Shown: positions 15,812-25,383, counted from the first letter of the stretch. The stretch is DNA of 36,016 bases from Candidatus Eiseniibacteriota bacterium (GCA_024276995.1 JAJRWB010000005.1:1-36016), one strand, 5' to 3'. A program made the numbers and translations. The notes: generated by a model not told the origin, from the sequence alone.

Positions 15812-18217
15812 ATGGATAAAGAACCGATCGCCGGCGCCGATGATACCGTTCTTCGTCTTCGGGCGCGAATCGCCGCCCTCGAGGAACGGTTCTCCACCGC
15901 CCGGGAAGATCACGCCGGTGGAGAAGGTCTCACGGCGAGCCTCGCCGCCGCGGAGAAGCTCGCCCACGTGGGCGGATGGGAGTGGAACGTGACGGACGGC
16001 GCGTTCCGGATGACCCCCGAGTTCCGGCGGATTCTCGGCCTCGCCGGGAAAAGGGACGAATCGCTGACCCTCCGTCGGATCGTCGAGGAGAGGGTCCACC
16101 GCGAAGACCGGGGGAAAGTTCTCGACGCGGCGGGCAAAGCTTCCTCCGGAAAGCCGGGCGGTCGATTCGCCTTTCGTGTCGTTCGCCCCGACGGAGAGAT
16201 CCGGTGGGTGGAGGCGACGCCGCCGAGTGTCTGGAAGGCGGCGGACGACGGTACTCCCCGGATCCTGATCGGCGCGGTTCTCGATGTCACCGACCGGGTG
16301 CGGTCGAAGGAGGAACTCAGGCGGAGCGAGGAGAAATTCTCCAAGGCGTTCGCCGTCACTCCCGACGGGGCGTTGATCTCCCGGCTCTCCGACGGAAGGA
16401 TCATCGACTGCAGTCCGTCGCTGTGCGCGACATTCGGTTGGGAGCCGGGGAAAGCGATCGGAAAAACCACCCTCGAACTGAATGTCTGGCCCGATGCGGA
16501 AGATCGCAGGAAAGTGGTGCAGAAGCTGCGCGACGAGGGGAGCTTCACGAATCTCAGGGTCCGTGTCTGTCACGACGACGGCCACATCTTCAACACCCTC
16601 GCTTCGGCCCGGCGGATCGACATCGACGGCGAACCGTGCATGCTCACCATTATCCGGGATATGACCGAACTCGATGAGACGATGGCCACCCTCCGGCAGC
16701 TTCGCAGGGCGCTCGACGAGACGTTCGACGGTTTCGCCACCATCGATCTCGACGGGACGGTCACCTCGGTGAACCGTGCATGGGCGGCGATGCACGGTTG
16801 GACGAAGGAAGAGCTGATCGGGAAGAACTTCAGTATTTTTCACACGCCGGAACAGATGAAAAATGATGTGCTCCCCGTTTTCAGGCAGCTCCGGGAGGGG
16901 AAGTTCGCGGTGAACGACGTGGGACATGTCCGGAAAGGGGGGGAGACGTTTCCCACGCGGATGTCGTCGAGCTATCTCCGCGATGAAAGCGGTAAGCCGG
17001 TGGGTGTTCTCGGCATCGCAAGGGATATGACCGAACAGTGCGAACTCGAGAAGAGGCTCCGCCATTCCCAGAAGATGGAGGCGGTGGGCACCCTCGCGGG
17101 GGGGATCGCCCACGATTTCAACAATCTTCTCTATGTGATCCTCGGGTACACCGATCTCGCCATGGGCGATCTCGGCGAGGAGAGTCCGCCGTTCCACTCG
17201 CTTTCCGAGGCGAGAAAGGCGATCCTCCGGGCGTCCGACCTCGTGGCGCGCATCGTTCGGTTCAGCCGCGGCACGGAACGGCTTCGAGGGGCGTGCGAGC
17301 CGGCCCCCGTCCTCGAGGAGGTTCTCGGTCTGATCGAAGGATCGGTTCCCGCCACGGTGGAGCTGCGAACGCGGATCGCCGCCGGCGACCACCGCCTCGC
17401 CCTCGACGCGACGCAGCTTCACCAGGTGGTGATGAACCTGTGCACCAACGCGCTCCACGCGATGCGGGAGAAGGGGGGAGTGCTGACCGTCGCGTTTCGT
17501 GTCGAGGAGGATACCGGCGAGACCGCCCGGGCGCCGGGTGAAGCCGCCGGAATGATCGGCGTGCTCACCATCGGCGATACCGGCGAGGGAATGACCCCCT
17601 CGGTGCTCGAGCGGATCTTCGAACCGTACTATTCGAAACGCGAGGGGGGGACCGGGTCAGGTCTCGGGCTTCCCACGGTGCACGGCATCATGCGCGAGTG
17701 CGGCGGCTCGATTTCGGTGAAGAGCGAACCGGGCGCGGGGAGCGAGTTCACCGTGCGCATCCCGCTCACCGACGAGGAGCCGACCGGGCTCGACGACGGG
17801 CGAACCTTGCCGGTGGTCGGGAAGGGAAGTGGTCGTGTCCTTTTCCTCGACGACATGGAGCAGATCACGAAATGGGCGAAAACCATCCTCGAGGGGCGCG
17901 GTTACGTGGTGGAGCCGTTCACGTCGGCGAAGAAGGCGATCGAGCGTTTCCGGAGCGACCCGGAGGCGTTCGACATCGTGATCACCGATCAGACGATGCC
18001 CGGCATGAGCGGCGTCGATGTGGCGAACGAGGTGAGAAAGATCCGCCCGGAGTTGCCGGTGGTTCTGTGCACCGGGTACAGCGATTCGGTCGATCGTACG
18101 GAGGCGGAAAGACTCGGCATCGGCGCGTTTCTCATAAAACCGATCACGAGCGAAACACTCGCCGCCGTCATGAACGATCTGCTGAAGGGAAAGGGTAAGG
18201 CGGACCGGGCGCGTTGA
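15812..18217 (+). CDS. Cytoplasmic hybrid histidine kinase (PAS-PAS-PAS-HisKA-HATPase-REC)
   Basis: An 801-residue sensor kinase without membrane helices. After a short coiled N terminus, three PAS domains lie at about 48-165, 172-288 and 298-410 (each ending in a DVTDR/RDMTE-type PAC strand). The HisKA box [21 protein letters not shown] puts the phosphoacceptor at His434. HATPase motifs are [26 protein letters not shown] and GTGSGLGL. The C-terminal receiver has DD680-681, the phosphorylated Asp726 in [12 protein letters not shown] and Lys776 in FLIKPI, all intact. The signal is probably cytosolic. No partner response regulator or output gene is adjacent. Start ATG 15812 has AAAGGA nine bases upstream. 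Confidence 0.95.
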   Translation: MDKEPIAGADDTVLRLRARIAALEERFSTAREDHAGGEGLTASLAAAEKLAHVGGWEWNVTDGAFRMTPEFRRILGLAGKRDESLTLRRIVEERVHREDRGKVLDAAGKASSGKPGGRFAFRVVRPDGEIRWVEATPPSVWKAADDGTPRILIGAVLDVTDRVRSKEELRRSEEKFSKAFAVTPDGALISRLSDGRIIDCSPSLCATFGWEPGKAIGKTTLELNVWPDAEDRRKVVQKLRDEGSFTNLRVRVCHDDGHIFNTLASARRIDIDGEPCMLTIIRDMTELDETMATLRQLRRALDETFDGFATIDLDGTVTSVNRAWAAMHGWTKEELIGKNFSIFHTPEQMKNDVLPVFRQLREGKFAVNDVGHVRKGGETFPTRMSSSYLRDESGKPVGVLGIARDMTEQCELEKRLRHSQKMEAVGTLAGGIAHDFNNLLYVILGYTDLAMGDLGEESPPFHSLSEARKAILRASDLVARIVRFSRGTERLRGACEPAPVLEEVLGLIEGSVPATVELRTRIAAGDHRLALDATQLHQVVMNLCTNALHAMREKGGVLTVAFRVEEDTGETARAPGEAAGMIGVLTIGDTGEGMTPSVLERIFEPYYSKREGGTGSGLGLPTVHGIMRECGGSISVKSEPGAGSEFTVRIPLTDEEPTGLDDGRTLPVVGKGSGRVLFLDDMEQITKWAKTILEGRGYVVEPFTSAKKAIERFRSDPEAFDIVITDQTMPGMSGVDVANEVRKIRPELPVVLCTGYSDSVDRTEAERLGIGAFLIKPITSETLAAVMNDLLKGKGKADRAR

Positions 18218-18224
18218 TCCGTCG

Positions 18225-19499
18225 TCAGTCGAACTCGAGCCGTCCGTTTTCGCTCGCCAGCGACGTGATCAAGTTGATCTCCTCGCCGTACACTTTCGCC
18301 GGGAAGAGGAGGGGGAGCAGTTCCCGGAGGAACTGCCGCCGCTTGTACGAAGTGTGGCTCGCGAAATGGGAATCGTAGAGGGTACGAAGGTAGTCGTCCA
18401 CCGGGTAGATCTGGATCTCCACCGAAAACATGTACGGCGTGGCGTTCGAAGGATCCTCGATGAGAATGTCGACGATCTGCTTCAGCACGCGAAATTCGCT
18501 CGAGGATTGCGAGCCGAGTCGCGCGCGGTCGTGCTCTCCGCTCAGCGTGTCCACACGGTCGCGCCACCGGAACGGTCCTCCCAGGGCATGGATCAACCGC
18601 CTCTCGAGGGCGTACGCGTCGTCGCGGCTCCCGACGATGAACATCGCGCCGATGAGATCCTGGATCATCCTCGGATCGTCGATTCCTCGTCGGATCATCT
18701 TGCTCACGATCGAGCCGCTCCGACGTCCGATACCGGGCCAGCGGGGCGATTCGTTGAGCCGCCAAAAGCCGGTGCGTGTTTCCCGGTCGGGTGTGGGGGT
18801 GGCGTCCTTCTTGAACCGCGTGCGTGAGTGGAAGATCCGGATCGGCGGTCGCCCGTCCCGGCCCGGGATCCGCCTGACCCGGTACCGCCAGCAACGGGAC
18901 GCCTCGCTCCGGGGCACGCCGACATCGAGATGCTCGACGCCGTCCTCGTCCCGGTTCATCAGGCAACAGACCTCGACTTCTTCGCCGTTCTCGGCGTCCG
19001 CCCAGAGAACCTTGTCGAGCAGCTTCTCGAAGAACTCCTTGTGGCGTACCGCGTCGCGCACCGAGCGGCAATGGTCGACATCGAAAAGGAGCTTCGCGAG
19101 ATAGAGTTTCCGCTGCGCCTCGTAGCGCCGCCGTGCGTCGTCTTCCTCGAAACTCGCGACGAAGAGCTTCCGGATGTCGCAGTTCTCCCTCGTGGCAGGC
19201 GTCACTTCGAGGAGCTTCGCGATCCGTTCGGGCACGAGGCGAAGGAGGTCGTCGAGGTAGTAGTCGGCGTCGTGGCAGTAGCTTTCCAGCGTGCGCAGCG
19301 TCTCGTCCGGGCCGCCCGGGTCGAGGGAGTACGCCCGCACGAGATATTTCGCCGCGTCGCGATCCTCGCGGATCCTCCGGTACGCGGTGATCCACATCTT
19401 CGCCACGGCTGGCTGGTGGCTTGGAAGATTCGGGTCGAGGAGAGGATGGACCTGGTAGGCGCGGGGAACAGCGATTCCACTTTCGACGGTTTCAATCAT
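18225..19499 (-). CDS. Divergent RelA/SpoT-type nucleotidyltransferase-like protein
   Basis: A 424-residue soluble protein with no obvious name. The C-terminal half resembles the (p)ppGpp synthetase fold: residues 258-268 (GRRSGSIVSKM) with RGIDDPRMIQ then DLIGAMFIV (281-289), where RSH enzymes have GRxKSxxSxxxKM followed by DLxAxRxIV; FSVEIQI (358-364) matches VEIQIRT, including the catalytic Glu; ASHTSYK (380-386) matches the following AxHWxYK. Missing are the Arg of AxR and a recognisable YxSLH block (SEFRVLKQIVDI lies there). No HD hydrolase motif is secure in the N-terminal half. It could be an active alarmone synthetase, a toxin-type pyrophosphokinase, or an inactive relative. I chose ATG 19499 (GGAG five bases upstream); a promoter covers the farther GTG at 19550. 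Confidence 0.6.
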   Translation of the reverse strand: MIETVESGIAVPRAYQVHPLLDPNLPSHQPAVAKMWITAYRRIREDRDAAKYLVRAYSLDPGGPDETLRTLESYCHDADYYLDDLLRLVPERIAKLLEVTPATRENCDIRKLFVASFEEDDARRRYEAQRKLYLAKLLFDVDHCRSVRDAVRHKEFFEKLLDKVLWADAENGEEVEVCCLMNRDEDGVEHLDVGVPRSEASRCWRYRVRRIPGRDGRPPIRIFHSRTRFKKDATPTPDRETRTGFWRLNESPRWPGIGRRSGSIVSKMIRRGIDDPRMIQDLIGAMFIVGSRDDAYALERRLIHALGGPFRWRDRVDTLSGEHDRARLGSQSSSEFRVLKQIVDILIEDPSNATPYMFSVEIQIYPVDDYLRTLYDSHFASHTSYKRRQFLRELLPLLFPAKVYGEEINLITSLASENGRLEFD

Positions 19500-19520
19500 G
19501 GACGCTCCGTTTCTCCGTTC

Positions 19521-19550
19521 AGCATAGTCGACGGTGTGCAGAAAAGTCAC
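19521..19550 (-). promoter_or_regulatory. Candidate promoter of the RelA/SpoT-like gene
   Basis: On the minus strand GTGACT (19550-19545), 18 bases, TATGCT (19526-19521), about 20 bases before the chosen ATG. Both boxes are four of six to consensus. It supports rejecting the upstream GTG as the start. Confidence 0.4.
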
Positions 19551-19602
19551 CCCCCGGACCGGGAAAGGTTCGCTTTTCTCCGCCCTCGCCGCCGCAATTC
19601 CG

Positions 19603-19632
19603 TTGCCCCTCCCCGCCGCGGGGTGCTAATCT
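19603..19632 (+). promoter_or_regulatory. Candidate promoter of yggS
   Basis: TTGCCC (19603-19608), 18 bases, TAATCT (19627-19632), 28 bases before the yggS start. The same -10 word occurs upstream of the STAS gene. Confidence 0.4.
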
Positions 19633-19660
19633 GCCTCCGTTCGCCTCGGGGGAGATGAAG

Positions 19661-20350
19661 ATGAGTGCCATTGCGCGGAACCTGGCCGTCGTGAACGATC
19701 GGATCGCGGCGGCGGCGGCGCGTGCCGGTCGCTCGCGTGACGATATCCTCCTGGTGGCGGTTACCAAGACGGTGCCTTCCGGAAGGGTGAACGAGGCGAT
19801 CTCCGCCGGCGTCGGGGCCATCGGCGAGAACCGTGTCCAGGAGGCCCGCGCCAAGTGGCCCGGGCTTCGCGGCGATGTGGAGAAACATCTAATCGGCCGG
19901 CTCCAGAGGAACAAGGTCTCCCGCGCGGTGGAGCTTTTCGACTGGATCGAATCGGTCGATCGTATCGAACTCGCCGAGGAGATCTCGAAACGGGCTGTGG
20001 CGGTGGGGAAGGTGATGCCGGTTCTCGTCGAGGTGAACTCGAGCGGAGAAACGAGCAAGGCGGGCGTTTCTCCGAAGGAGGCCGGTGCGCTGATCGAGCG
20101 CGCGGCGCTCCTTCCGGGGATCCGGGTGGAAGGATTGATGACCATCGGGCCGCTCACGCCGGACGAAGAGGCGGTGCGCCTCGCCTTTCGCGAAACGCGC
20201 CGGCTCTTCGACCGACTTCGCGACGAACCTCCACGGGGCGCGGAGATGAACCGCCTCTCCATGGGAATGTCGGGGGATTTCGAAATCGCCGTCGAGGAAG
20301 GCGCCCACATCGTCCGGATCGGCAGCGCCATCTTCGGCGACCGTTCTTGA
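19661..20350 (+). CDS. yggS: PLP homeostasis protein YggS/PROSC
   Basis: A 229-residue fold-type III PLP-binding protein involved in pyridoxal-phosphate homeostasis. Family motifs are complete: LLVAVTKTVP (PLP Lys), GAIGENRVQEA, HLIGRLQRNK, VEVNSSGETSKAG, EGLMTIGPL and LSMGMSGDFEIAVEEGAHIVRIGSAIFG. Start ATG 19661 has GGGGGAG six bases upstream; an in-frame ATG at 19655 lies too close to that site. yggT follows after 27 bases. The yggS-yggT-divIVA-ileS order is the one typical of Gram-positive division clusters. Confidence 0.96.
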   Translation: MSAIARNLAVVNDRIAAAAARAGRSRDDILLVAVTKTVPSGRVNEAISAGVGAIGENRVQEARAKWPGLRGDVEKHLIGRLQRNKVSRAVELFDWIESVDRIELAEEISKRAVAVGKVMPVLVEVNSSGETSKAGVSPKEAGALIERAALLPGIRVEGLMTIGPLTPDEEAVRLAFRETRRLFDRLRDEPPRGAEMNRLSMGMSGDFEIAVEEGAHIVRIGSAIFGDRS

Positions 20351-20377
20351 GCGCCCCCGGAGGGAGTTGAGTAAGAG

Positions 20378-20965
20378 ATGGAAGGATTCGCGATTCTAAG
20401 GCCCCTTCTTCACACGGCGGTGCAGTACCTCTCGGTGGCGCTCGTCATCATCCTGGTGATCCGTCTGTTCAGCCCGCCGAGGGGACGCTATCCGAGCGGT
20501 TCGCCGATGACGCGGCTGAACCGGTTTACCGACCCGATCGTATTGCCGATCGAGTCGATGCTCCCGCCGGGGACCTCCCCCGCCGTGGCGGTGGTGCTCG
20601 CCATCTTCCTCGTTCTCATGGCGGGCTATTTCTACCTCGCCATCGTCGATGACCTGCTGATCGGCGTGCTCGGCTTCCTCGCCGGACTTCTCGGCGGAAG
20701 GCCCGTCGCCGCCCTCGGCGCGCTCCTCTACGCCGGCGTATCGCTCTTCACCACGATTGTGATCGTGAGGATCCTCTTTTCCTGGATCCGTGTCGGCTAC
20801 TACACCGGCGGGGCGCTGACCCGCTTCATCTACGACACGACCGAGCCGGTGCTCGCGATCTTCCGGGGCCTGATTCCGCCGATCGCCGGGTTCGACCTGT
20901 CGCCGATCCTCCTTTTCTTCCTCCTGAGCTTCGTAAAGAACGCGATCCGCGGCTTGCTGATGTAA
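20378..20965 (+). CDS. yggT: YggT family membrane protein
   Basis: A 195-residue inner-membrane protein with two tandem YggT modules, each one helix pair with the GG/FSWIR-type signature. The first covers about residues 12-95 (RLFSPPRGRYPSGSP, RFTDPIVLPIESMLPPG); the second covers 108-190 (RILFSWIRVGYY, FIYDTTEPVLAIFRGLIPP). This two-module length matches the family's usual size. GGAGGG lies 13 bases before ATG. YggT proteins act in division, osmotic tolerance or membrane-protein assembly in different bacteria; the exact role here is not known. Confidence 0.93.
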   Translation: MEGFAILRPLLHTAVQYLSVALVIILVIRLFSPPRGRYPSGSPMTRLNRFTDPIVLPIESMLPPGTSPAVAVVLAIFLVLMAGYFYLAIVDDLLIGVLGFLAGLLGGRPVAALGALLYAGVSLFTTIVIVRILFSWIRVGYYTGGALTRFIYDTTEPVLAIFRGLIPPIAGFDLSPILLFFLLSFVKNAIRGLLM

Positions 20966-20999
20966 AGGCGCCGCCCGCCCCGCCACAACCCCTTTTTGC

Positions 21000-21028
21000 T
21001 TGGATCGACGGGGCCGATCGGCTATTCT
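21000..21028 (+). promoter_or_regulatory. Candidate promoter of divIVA-ileS
   Basis: TTGGAT (21000-21005), 17 bases, TATTCT (21023-21028), 43 bases before the divIVA GTG. It lies in the 105-base gap after yggT and would let divIVA-ileS be transcribed apart from yggS-yggT. Confidence 0.5.
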
Positions 21029-21070
21029 GAATCGTCAATACCAACTCCGGCCGGCACGAGGGGGATCACG

Positions 21071-21736
21071 GTGAAGATCACGCCGCTCGATATTCGAAAG
21101 CAGATGTTCCGCAAGGTGCTGCGCGGCTTCGACGAACACGAGGTGAACGCGTTTCTCGAGCTGATCGCCTCCCAGGTGGAGGAGTTGCTCCAGAAGAACC
21201 GGGGTCTCGAGGAGCAGATCGCTTCGATGGAAGTGCAGGTGGAGAACTACAGGAAGATCGAGGAGGCGCTCCGGAACGCCCTCGTCACCGCCGAGAAGGT
21301 GGCGCGGGAGACGAAGATGAACGCCGACCAGGAAGTGGAGCACACGCTGAAGGACGCGCAGCACAGGGCGCAGCGGGCTGTGGAGTCCGCCCGGGGGATT
21401 CTCGAGGGAGTGCAGAACGATCTGAGCGAAATGGCGAAACAGCGCCGCGACTATCTCACCCGCTTCCGGCTCCTCGTGGAGACGCAACTCAAGATGCTTG
21501 ATCTCAAGCAGATCGAGTTCGAAGACGCCGAGAATATCCGCCGCCTCGAGGAGATCCAGAACGATTTGTTCGAGCGCGACTCCAGGATCGATGAGGGGGA
21601 AGAGAAGAAGCGGTTCGAGCCCGATGCGGCCGGGGAAACGGAGGGCGCTCCCGGCGGCGGTGACGTTCCCCCGGTGGTCGACATCGTGGCCGCCGACTCG
21701 ATCCCTTCGGCGGCGCCGACAGACAATCCCTCCTGA
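21071..21736 (+). CDS. divIVA: DivIVA-family coiled-coil protein
   Basis: A 221-residue protein. The N-terminal DivIVA lipid-binding module is clear: VKITPLDIRKQMFRKVLRGF followed by DEHEVNAFLELIASQVEELL. A long coiled coil follows (heptads through about residue 175), then an acidic, Pro/Ala-rich tail. DivIVA proteins bind curved membrane at division sites or poles. GTG 21071 is chosen because the family begins at exactly this residue and GAGGGG lies seven bases upstream. It sits directly before ileS, as in Firmicutes and Actinobacteria; no sepF or ylmH homologue is present in between. Confidence 0.92.
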   Translation: MKITPLDIRKQMFRKVLRGFDEHEVNAFLELIASQVEELLQKNRGLEEQIASMEVQVENYRKIEEALRNALVTAEKVARETKMNADQEVEHTLKDAQHRAQRAVESARGILEGVQNDLSEMAKQRRDYLTRFRLLVETQLKMLDLKQIEFEDAENIRRLEEIQNDLFERDSRIDEGEEKKRFEPDAAGETEGAPGGGDVPPVVDIVAADSIPSAAPTDNPS

Positions 21737-21788
21737 TCGCCGGCGTTCGGCCGGATTCACGAATATGAATCAACAGGGAAACGCGAAT

Positions 21789-24700
21789 ATGAAGAACGCC
21801 TCGCCATTCCGCTCGCCCGGGAAGTCCCCGGCTCCGAAGCGGGAAGAAGAGATCCTCCGCTTCTGGCAGGAAAGCCGCGTCTTCGAGCGGAGCCTCGAGG
21901 GGAAGGGGCGCGGCGATTTCGTCTTCTACGAAGGCCCCCCCACGGCGAACGCCCACCCGGGAATCCACCACGCCGCCTGCCGCGTCGTGAAGGATCTGAT
22001 CTGCCGCTACTGGACGATGAACGGTTTCCGGGTGGTGCGGAAAGGGGGATGGGATACCCACGGTCTCCCGGTGGAACTGGAGGTGGAGAAGGCCCTCGGC
22101 ATGAAGCACAAGGGGGAGATCGAAGAGTACGGCATCGGCCCGTTCAATGAACAGTGCCGCGCCCGGATCTTCCGCTTCGCCGAGGAGTGGGAACGCATGT
22201 CCGACCGGATCGGTTTTTGGGTCGACATGAAAGACCCATATATTACCTGTGTAAATGAATATATCGAGTCGGTCTGGGCCGTGATGAAGAGTTTCTGGGA
22301 CGCCGGTCTCGTCTACCAGGGACACAAGGTGATCCCCTACTGTCCGAGGTGCGGCACGCCGTTGTCGAGCCACGAGGTGGCCCAGGGTTACGCCGAGGTG
22401 AGCGATCCCTCGGTGACCGTCCGCTTCCGCCGGACGGGCGGCGGGAATGCGAGCTTTCTCGTCTGGACCACAACGCCGTGGACTCTTCCGTCGAACGCGG
22501 CGATCGCCGTGGCACCGGACGAGACGTATGTGGAAGTGGAGCAAAGCGGCGAGCGGCTGATCCTCGCCGAGGCGAGGCTCGAGCACCTCTTCGAGGAGCC
22601 CCCAAAGCCGCTTCGCCGTTTCCGGGGGAGCGATCTCGTGGGGGAGCGGTACGAAAGGCTTTTCCCCTTCGCCCCGGAAGACGACGGCGCGTGGCGCGTG
22701 ATCGCCGCCGATTTCGTCTCCCTCTCGGAAGGGACGGGAATCGTGCATATCGCCCCCGCCTACGGGGAGGACGACTACCGCGCAGGGAGGAAGGAGGGCC
22801 TCCCGGTGATCCATCTTGTCGACGGGGAAGGGAACTTCGTCGACGCCGTCACGCCGTGGGCGGGAAAGTTCGTCAAGGACGCCGATCCGTTCATCGTGGA
22901 GAGCCTGGAGGAGAAGGGCCTCCTCTTTCGCATGGAGAAGGTCAAACACAGCTATCCCCACTGTTGGCGCTGTTCCTCGCCGCTCCTCTACTATGCCCGC
23001 GAGAGCTGGTTCATCCGGACCACCGAAATGAGGGAGCGGATGATCGAGGAGAACGCGAAGATCGCGTGGTATCCGGCGGAGGTCGGCGCGAATCGCCTCG
23101 GCAGGTGGCTCGAGAACAACGTCGACTGGGCGATTTCACGGGATCGCTTCTGGGTAACACCGCTTAACGTATGGCGGTGCGAGCGGTGCGGCGCCGACGA
23201 CTGTATCGGCGGCGTGGAAGAGCTTCGGCGCCGCGCGGGCGATCTTCCCGAACCGATCGATCTCCACCGGCCGTGGATCGACGGGATCACTTTCGAGTGC
23301 TCCTCGTGCGGCGGCGTCCTGCGCCGCGTTCCGGAGGTGATCGACGTCTGGTTCGACTCCGGCTGCATGCCTTACGCCCAATACCACTACCCCTTCGAGA
23401 AGGATGGGCGGTTCGAGAGCCAGTTCCCGGCGAGGATCATCGCCGAGGGAATCGACCAGACGCGGGGCTGGTTCTATTCGCTTCTCGCCGTTTCGACCCA
23501 CGTATCGGGACAAAGCAGCTTCCAGGCGTGTTACGCCCTCGGCCATATCCTCGACGAAGAGGGGAAGAAGATGTCGAAGTCGAAGGGGAACGTCGTCGAT
23601 CCGTGGAAGGTGCTCGACGAGTACGGTGCCGACGTGCTCCGATGGTATCTCCTCTGGCCGTCGCCCCTCTACCTTCCCCGCCGCTTCAGCCTCGAGACGA
23701 TGCGCGACGTGGGCCACCGCTTTCTCGATACCCTTCGCAACACGCACTCCTTCTTCTCCCTCTACGCCATGCTCGACGGTTTCGTACCGGAAGAGCGCCC
23801 GCGCGGAACGGCAGGGCGGAACGAGATGGATCGCTGGGTGCTCTCCCGGCTCCACTCCACCATCACCGTGGTGCGCCGGAGTCTCGAGAGTTACGACCTG
23901 AACCGTGCCGCCAGGGCGATACAGGAGTTGGTGCTCGACGATGTAAGCAACTGGTACGTGCGGCGGAGCCGCCGCCGCTTCTGGAAGAGCGACATGGATA
24001 AGGTCAAGCGCGCCGCCTTCGAAACGCTCTACGAGATCCTCGTCACCGTGTCGAAGCTCTCCGCACCCTTCGTCCCGTTCGCGGCGGAGGAGCTTTACAG
24101 GGGGCTGGTGGTCCCCGTCTTCGACGATGCTCCCGACTCGGTGCACCTCGCGTCGTTCCCCGTGGCGGACGACGCCCTCGTCGATCGTTCCCTCGAGGAG
24201 TCGATGGAACTCGCCCGCGAGGCGGTGAACCTGGGCAGGGCGATCCGGATGCGCGTCTCGCTGAAGACGCGCCAGCCGGTGAGCCGTATCGTGGTGGCCC
24301 TTCCCGAGAAGGAGGGTCGAGAGGGGCTTCGGTCTTTGAAAGAAGTGATCCGCGAGGAGCTGAACGCCAGGGAGATCGAGTTCGTCGACACCGGCGCGGA
24401 GTGGATCGGCCTCGACGCGAAGCCTCTCTTCCCGAAGATCGGGCCGGTTTTCGGGAAGAAGGCGAACCGTGTGGCCGCGGCGATTCGCGAACTCGACGGT
24501 GACACGATCCGGCGGATCCGCGACACCGGGAGCGCCTCGGTGACAGTGGACGGCGACGAGGTGCTCCTCGAGGCGGAACAGATGGAGATCGAGGAGAGGG
24601 CACAGGCGCCGTGGGAGTTCGAGCGGGGGGAGAGACTCGCCGTTTTCCTGAACACCGCGCTCGACGAGGACCTGATCGAGGAAGGCTTCGCCCGGGAGAT

Positions 24701-24947
24701 GATCAACAAGATCCAGTTCATGCGCAAGGAAGCCGGATTTGACGTGGCGGACCGGATCCGGGTAACCTGCGAAAGCGGCGAGAGGCTCCGCGGAGCCATC
24801 GAGAGATTCGCCGCCCAGATCCGCGAGGAGACGCTGGCCGTCTCTCTTCACGCCGGTGAGGCGGCGGGCGAGGCGGTGAAGAAGTGGAACCTGAACGGTG
24901 AGGCCGCCGAGATAGGCATCGCCCGCATCGAGGGCGGGGGAGGTTGA
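21789..24947 (+). CDS. ileS: Isoleucyl-tRNA synthetase, type 2 (IleRS2)
   Basis: A 1052-residue class I synthetase charging tRNA-Ile. The HIGH motif appears as PPTANAHPGIHH (residues 50-61) and the catalytic loop as KKMSKSKGNV (about 593). GGWDTHGLPVE and LVWTTTPWTLPSNAAIAV (editing domain) are also present. Cys pairs occur at CPRCG, CWRCSS, CERCG and CSSCGG. Motif variants and overall length point to the eukaryote/archaea-like type 2 form, which is intrinsically mupirocin-tolerant in characterised cases. There are two candidate starts: ATG 21765 without a ribosome-binding site, and ATG 21789 with AGGGA nine bases upstream; I prefer the second. The next gene starts 3 bases after the stop. Confidence 0.96.
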   Translation: MKNASPFRSPGKSPAPKREEEILRFWQESRVFERSLEGKGRGDFVFYEGPPTANAHPGIHHAACRVVKDLICRYWTMNGFRVVRKGGWDTHGLPVELEVEKALGMKHKGEIEEYGIGPFNEQCRARIFRFAEEWERMSDRIGFWVDMKDPYITCVNEYIESVWAVMKSFWDAGLVYQGHKVIPYCPRCGTPLSSHEVAQGYAEVSDPSVTVRFRRTGGGNASFLVWTTTPWTLPSNAAIAVAPDETYVEVEQSGERLILAEARLEHLFEEPPKPLRRFRGSDLVGERYERLFPFAPEDDGAWRVIAADFVSLSEGTGIVHIAPAYGEDDYRAGRKEGLPVIHLVDGEGNFVDAVTPWAGKFVKDADPFIVESLEEKGLLFRMEKVKHSYPHCWRCSSPLLYYARESWFIRTTEMRERMIEENAKIAWYPAEVGANRLGRWLENNVDWAISRDRFWVTPLNVWRCERCGADDCIGGVEELRRRAGDLPEPIDLHRPWIDGITFECSSCGGVLRRVPEVIDVWFDSGCMPYAQYHYPFEKDGRFESQFPARIIAEGIDQTRGWFYSLLAVSTHVSGQSSFQACYALGHILDEEGKKMSKSKGNVVDPWKVLDEYGADVLRWYLLWPSPLYLPRRFSLETMRDVGHRFLDTLRNTHSFFSLYAMLDGFVPEERPRGTAGRNEMDRWVLSRLHSTITVVRRSLESYDLNRAARAIQELVLDDVSNWYVRRSRRRFWKSDMDKVKRAAFETLYEILVTVSKLSAPFVPFAAEELYRGLVVPVFDDAPDSVHLASFPVADDALVDRSLEESMELAREAVNLGRAIRMRVSLKTRQPVSRIVVALPEKEGREGLRSLKEVIREELNAREIEFVDTGAEWIGLDAKPLFPKIGPVFGKKANRVAAAIRELDGDTIRRIRDTGSASVTVDGDEVLLEAEQMEIEERAQAPWEFERGERLAVFLNTALDEDLIEEGFAREMINKIQFMRKEAGFDVADRIRVTCESGERLRGAIERFAAQIREETLAVSLHAGEAAGEAVKKWNLNGEAAEIGIARIEGGGG

Positions 24948-24950
24948 GCC

Positions 24951-25361
24951 GTGTGCCCGGAGCGCCGGGCGGGAAAAGAGGGGACGTTGGATAAGAAGGA
25001 CCTGAAGCATTTCGAGGAGAGGCTTCTCTCGGAGCGGGAAAGGCTCGTCCGGGATATGGAACGCCTCGAGGAGACGACATCGAATCAGCAGCGAGAATCG
25101 TCGGGTGATCTGTCGGCGTACTCGTTTCACATGGCCGACGCGGGCACCGACGCCAACGAGAGGGAAAAGACATTCCACCTCGCCTCGAGGGACACCCGGT
25201 TGCTCTACCATATCGACCAGGCTCTCGAGAGGGTTCACAGGGGCGAATACGGCGTGTGCGAAACGTGTGCGGGGGAGATCAGCCACGCCCGGTTGGAGGT
25301 GGTTCCCCACGCCCGCCTCTGTCTCCCGTGCAAGGAAAAGGAAGACAGTCGAAAGCGTTGA
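24951..25361 (+). CDS. DksA/TraR-type zinc-finger protein (YteA-like)
   Basis: A 136-residue small regulator. An N-terminal coiled coil (LKHFEERLLSERERLVRDME) is followed by HMADAGTDANEREKTFHLAS, the YteA-type variant of the coil tip. The zinc finger is CETC, 17 residues, CLPC, the DksA/TraR spacing. Such proteins bind RNA polymerase through the secondary channel or act as sporulation/stress-linked relatives. The tip here has DAGTDA rather than the strict DxxDxA of DksA. GTG 24951 has GGAGG seven bases upstream; a TTG at 24987 at the domain start is an alternative. Tightly coupled to ileS and rluD. Confidence 0.88.
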   Translation: MCPERRAGKEGTLDKKDLKHFEERLLSERERLVRDMERLEETTSNQQRESSGDLSAYSFHMADAGTDANEREKTFHLASRDTRLLYHIDQALERVHRGEYGVCETCAGEISHARLEVVPHARLCLPCKEKEDSRKR

Positions 25362-25383
25362 ACTCTCCCGTGTTGAGGTCCGA

